From the NCBI GenBank assembly GCA_028564705.1, contig JAPXFQ010002811.1:248001-312000 (forward strand): a stretch of DNA of 64,000 bases. Direction: 5' to 3'. The notes under the pieces were generated by a model that worked only from the letters and a program-made list of their open reading frames with translations, was not told the origin of the DNA and ran no database searches. The position numbers and the translations under genes were made by a program. Of this stretch, positions 60,658-64,000 are shown in pieces. Origin of the DNA: Apricaphanius iberus. Taxonomy: Eukaryota; Chordata; Actinopteri; Cyprinodontiformes; Aphaniidae. The first letter of the stretch is position 1. Every line of letters begins with the position of its first letter.

Positions 60658-62672
60658 TACAGTGAGGAAAAAAGCTATTTGGCAGCCACCGATTATACTA
60701 GTTGTCCTACGTAAAGATGAAAGAGGAGTCTGTAATTCTCATCATAGGTACACATCAACTTTGAGAGACTGAATGTAAAAAAAATCCCAGGAAATCACAT
60801 TGTATGATTTGTAGCCCTCCTACTATGAAGACGTACCAGTACCAGGACATAACTACTTTTCTACAACATTACAGACATGTGCATGTCCCTCCATAATGTG
60901 ATCTGACAATGTACACAACAAATAAATGAAATTAGTACCTGGACAAATCCACATCAAAACCGGAGTAAAAAAATTATATTCTTTTCACATTTAAAATGTG
61001 AATAGTCAAGTTATTTTGTTGGCACGTAGTGTGTTTCAGTCCCCAACTACGTATGTTTGCTATAAGGATCTTCATTTTCACAAAAAATAAAACAAAATTA
61101 GGCGAGGACAATTAATTATTTTTTTTCTGTGAGTTCTAAAGTGACTAACTTTTATCAATTATATCTACAGTGATTCTGACTGCTATGGGTGAAATTAGAG
61201 GGTGTTCCCTTTACAAAGAGCCCAAACATGTTTTTATCATCCAAATGGTTCAATAACAGCAATAATTCTGATTTGTAGAAGTCACATTACATGTGATTTA
61301 GTCAAATGACCTCACTTGATAAGCGGTTAAAGAATCTATTTGTATAATGGTGCAGAAAATAAGCGTATCGGTATAGAACAAAAGTTCACCTCAATACTTT
61401 AAACAGGCCCGGACATGTGGTGGCATAACCTTGAGCACTGCAGGATTTCAATCCAAAAAGATGTAGTGTGTTACCAATAGCAACCTTTGTTACTGTGGTC
61501 CAAGCTCTCTTCAGGTCATTGACCAGTTCACTCTATGTAGTTCTGGGCTGTTTTCTCGCAATTCTCTAGATCATGTGTATCCAAAGAGGTGAGAGCTTGC
61601 ACGTAGCCCCAGGTTGGAGAGATTGTCAGTTATATTTTATTTATGCCATTTTTTAACTATTTCTTTTCACCAAGCTGCTTGTTTAATGCAGATTGGCTCA
61701 TCTCAGTCTTCTGTAGGTGTACAATGTTTTCCCTGGAATCCTTGGACAGTTCTCTAGTCTTGGCCATAGACTGTAAAAAAGAATAGACAGCTGCTCCTCA
61801 CTCCTCCCCGTTTACCAAAATGACACACTTTCATGGGGGAATTCATGGCGGATTCACAGACTCCTCCTCCCCAGCTCTGACGAAGCATGTTCCTAAAAAG
61901 GGCATAGGGGCGGGATCTTCACTGTAGACTCTGCCCTCGTGGGGCGTGTATGGCCGTGTAGTTCGGTCATAATCATGCCCATTCTGCTCCCGCGTCGTTA
62001 GCTCTGATGCTAAACTTGGCTTGGCCCCCTCATTAATTATGCAAGATTTCAAAAAATTATCTTACGAAAGCCAGCCTAGTGCCCAGGTTTTTTATGACCC
62101 CTGCGTTATCTCAGGAAGAATATGTACCCTTAGAAAGTTTAAAACAAAGGGGCACCAGGCATTAAAGTTGTTTTTAACGTGTCTAAAGTCCAATGCTTTT
62201 CAATGGGGGCCTAGCGGCCAAATGGAGGTACTACAGCAAGGGAGGAGCAATGGCGGCCTCCATGGCATGCGGTCAAAAAGCAGAGCAGCCAGCGGCCATT
62301 GGTCTTGGCTATGGTGGAGGCTGGAGTCTAACTGTTTGAAGGGTAAGACAGCTTTCCTTTATACAGATAAATTAAAAAAAGTGCCATTAATACATGAAAC
62401 AAGTGGAGGATAGAAGAGTTTCTAAAAGAAGTAATAGGAGATCTGTTAGGGACAGAATTCTTACTTGTTTGTAGTCGCTAGATACTGATTTTTTTGCACC
62501 ATTATACAAATAAAATATATAAAAAATCATACAATGGGATTTCCTGGATGTTTTTTTACATTCTGTCTCTCACAGTTTAAGTCCAATTACGATGAAAATT
62601 ACAGACATCCCTCATTTTTTTAAACTAGGACAACTTGCACAATCAGTGGCTGCCAAAAACCTTTTTGACCCA
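60658..62672. mobile_element. Tc1/mariner-type element with about 150-bp inverted ends and a nested insertion
   Basis: The left end (60658 to about 60815) and right end (about 62520-62672) are diverged inverted copies; each includes the run GGCAGCCAC and a CAGGAAATC-type block. Between them is antisense transposon sequence, for example CTTGGCCATAG. This family of long-inverted-repeat elements is common in fish. No intact transposase frame remains. The insert at 61770-62301 is separate. Confidence 0.7.
61770..62301. mobile_element. repeat nested inside the Tc1-type element
   Basis: Host sequence GTCTTGGCCATAG (61757-61769) reappears as GTCTTGGCTATGG (62302-62314), after which the host element resumes, so these are a 13-bp target-site duplication. 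The insert has no open frame of note. It resembles a multi-copy fish repeat; the family name is unknown to me. Confidence 0.65.
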
Positions 62673-63183
62673 CTTCAATTCTTATGAAACCCTTGTAATA
62701 AGGGTTAGAACCAAATTGTTTTTTTCCAAACATTTATAATTTTGCTAATAATGGAAATGTTCACATGGTTAAAAGTCTTTCATAGAGAAAGTCGCTGAAC
62801 TTATTTAATTTTTTTTCAGCCGTTATGGACCTGTTCCATGTCTATTGCTGCTTTTTGTGACTTTAAAGGCTAAAACTCTTTTTTCCTTGCTACAAGAGAG
62901 AAGATTGGGACCCATAAAGCACAGATGGTCATAGTGTGGAAACTAAAGGAGCTCTAATTGTAAGTCATGAGATAATTTAGCCAGTGCTGTTTTAAAACAA
63001 CAGTTGGCATGTGCTTTTTAGCATGTTAGGAAGCAGACTACATCAGATAGTCTAAAAAAGTTACCAGCTCCCTATCAGCTTGTCATGTTCGTGTTACTCC
63101 ATAAAGAGTAGGACAGAAAAAAACTGATATTTCCTGTACAATAAGCATTTTAAAACTATTACGTAGCTATATTTTCGCTTAGT

Positions 63184-63185
<2 letters not shown>
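62673..63185. other. no exon seen; presumed tbrg4 intron
   Basis: Non-repetitive sequence between two Tc1-type elements. No splice-bounded minus-strand open segment with FASTK resemblance was found. Confidence 0.4.

Positions 63186-63217
<32 letters not shown>
63186..63217. repeat. (TA)n microsatellite
   Basis: About 32 bp of TA, immediately before the Tc1 terminal repeat; probably the insertion target. Confidence 0.9.
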
Positions 63218-63220
<3 letters not shown>

Positions 63221-64000
63221 TACCGTTCAAAAGTTTGGGGTCACATTGAAATGTCCTTATTTTTGAAGGAAAAGCACTGTACTTTTCAATGAAGATAACT
63301 TTAAACTAGTCTTAACTTTAAAGAAACACACGCTATACATTGCTAATGTGGTAAATTACTATTCTAGCTGCAAATGTCTAGTTTTTGGTGCAATATCTAC
63401 ATAGGTGTATAGAGGCCCATTTCCAGCAACTATCACTCCAGTGTTCTAATGGTACAATGTGTTTGCTCATTGGCTCAGAAGGCTAATTGATGATTAGAAA
63501 ACCCTTGTGCAATCATGTTCACACATCTGAAAACAGTTTAGCTCGGTACAGAAGCTACAAAACTGACCTTCCTTTGAGCAGATTGAGTTTCTGGAGCATC
63601 ACATTTGTGGGGTCAATTAAACGCTCAAAATGGCCAGAAAAAGAGAACTTTCATCTGAAACTCGACAGTCTATTCTTGTTCTTAGAAATGAAGGCTATTC
63701 CATGCGAGAAATTGCTAAGAAATTGAAGATTTCCTACAACGGTGTGTACTACTCCCTTCAGAGGACAGCACAAACAGGCTCTAACCAGAGTAGAAAAAGA
63801 AGTGGGAGGCCGCGTTGCACAACTGAGCAAGAAGATAAGTACATTAGAGTCTCTAGTTTGAGAAACAGACGCCTCACAGGTCCCCAACTGGCATCTTCAT
63901 TAAATAGTACCCGCAAAACACCAGTGTCAACATCTACAGTGAAGAGGCGGCTGCGGGATTCTGGGCTTCAGGGCAGAGTGGCAAAGAAAAAGCCATATCT
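63218..64000 (+). mobile_element. Tc1-like DNA transposon, left part, runs off the window
   Basis: The terminal repeat starts CACTACCGTTCAAAAGTTTG directly after a TA in a (TA)n tract, which is the TA target of Tc1/mariner elements. The element holds the transposase at 63630-64000. The right end is outside the window. Confidence 0.88.
63630..64000 (+). CDS. Tc1-like transposase, N-terminal 123 residues, open at window edge
   Basis: ATG at 63630 opens MARKRELSSETRQSILVL, a frame without stop through the last base. Residues about 1-50 form the first helix-turn-helix (NEGYSMREIAKKLKIS), followed by an AT-hook-like basic motif RKRSGRPR near residue 70 and a second helix-turn-helix (TGPQLASSLN and STVKRRL). 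This is the bipartite DNA-binding region of Tc1 transposases. The DDE catalytic domain would lie beyond 64000. The undamaged frame is notable beside the decayed Tc1 remnants elsewhere in the window. Confidence 0.88.
   Translation, partial: MARKRELSSETRQSILVLRNEGYSMREIAKKLKISYNGVYYSLQRTAQTGSNQSRKRSGRPRCTTEQEDKYIRVSSLRNRRLTGPQLASSLNSTRKTPVSTSTVKRRLRDSGLQGRVAKKKPY

Overview
The window is nuclear DNA of a teleost fish. It is AT-rich and intron-containing, full of fish transposon remnants, and holds a Rex3 retrotransposon, a family best known from fish. The species cannot be fixed from the sequence. The mix of Rex3, L2, Tc1, hAT, Harbinger-like and TTAA-flanked elements suggests an acanthomorph, which is an inference.

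Layout. 1-32.9 kb: no gene recognised; a gene desert filled with DNA-transposon derivatives, an L2 LINE tail and simple repeats. 33.4-37.7 kb (+): glipr2 (GAPR-1), five coding exons that join in phase and align without gaps to the 154-residue human protein, but with a TAG in place of conserved Trp69 in exon 3. A 498-bp block running from the middle of a hAT element to near the end of exon 3 is repeated, without indels and with five substitutions, just upstream of the gene. 41.9-54.6 kb (-): nacad (NAC-alpha domain containing), reconstructed here as ten coding exons and 2131 residues, including a 5.2-kb exon and a C-terminal NAC-alpha plus UBA module. 60.2-60.5 kb (-): the last exon of tbrg4 (FASTKD4, RAP domain). 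NACAD and TBRG4 are also neighbours in human, which supports both calls. An unassigned candidate 3' exon lies between them at 59.3 kb.

glipr2 and nacad converge on a 4-kb repeat-rich interval. nacad and tbrg4 are in tandem on the minus strand, with a 3-kb Rex3 insertion (13-bp target duplication) about 0.85 kb upstream of the nacad start codon. The right edge enters a Tc1 element whose transposase is still open at base 64000.

The most unusual signals are the glipr2 nonsense codon paired with a near-identical exon copy that lacks it, and several non-autonomous elements that appear to keep the first coding exon of a lost transposon gene. No operon, CRISPR array, rRNA or tRNA gene was seen; small non-coding RNAs were not searched systematically.
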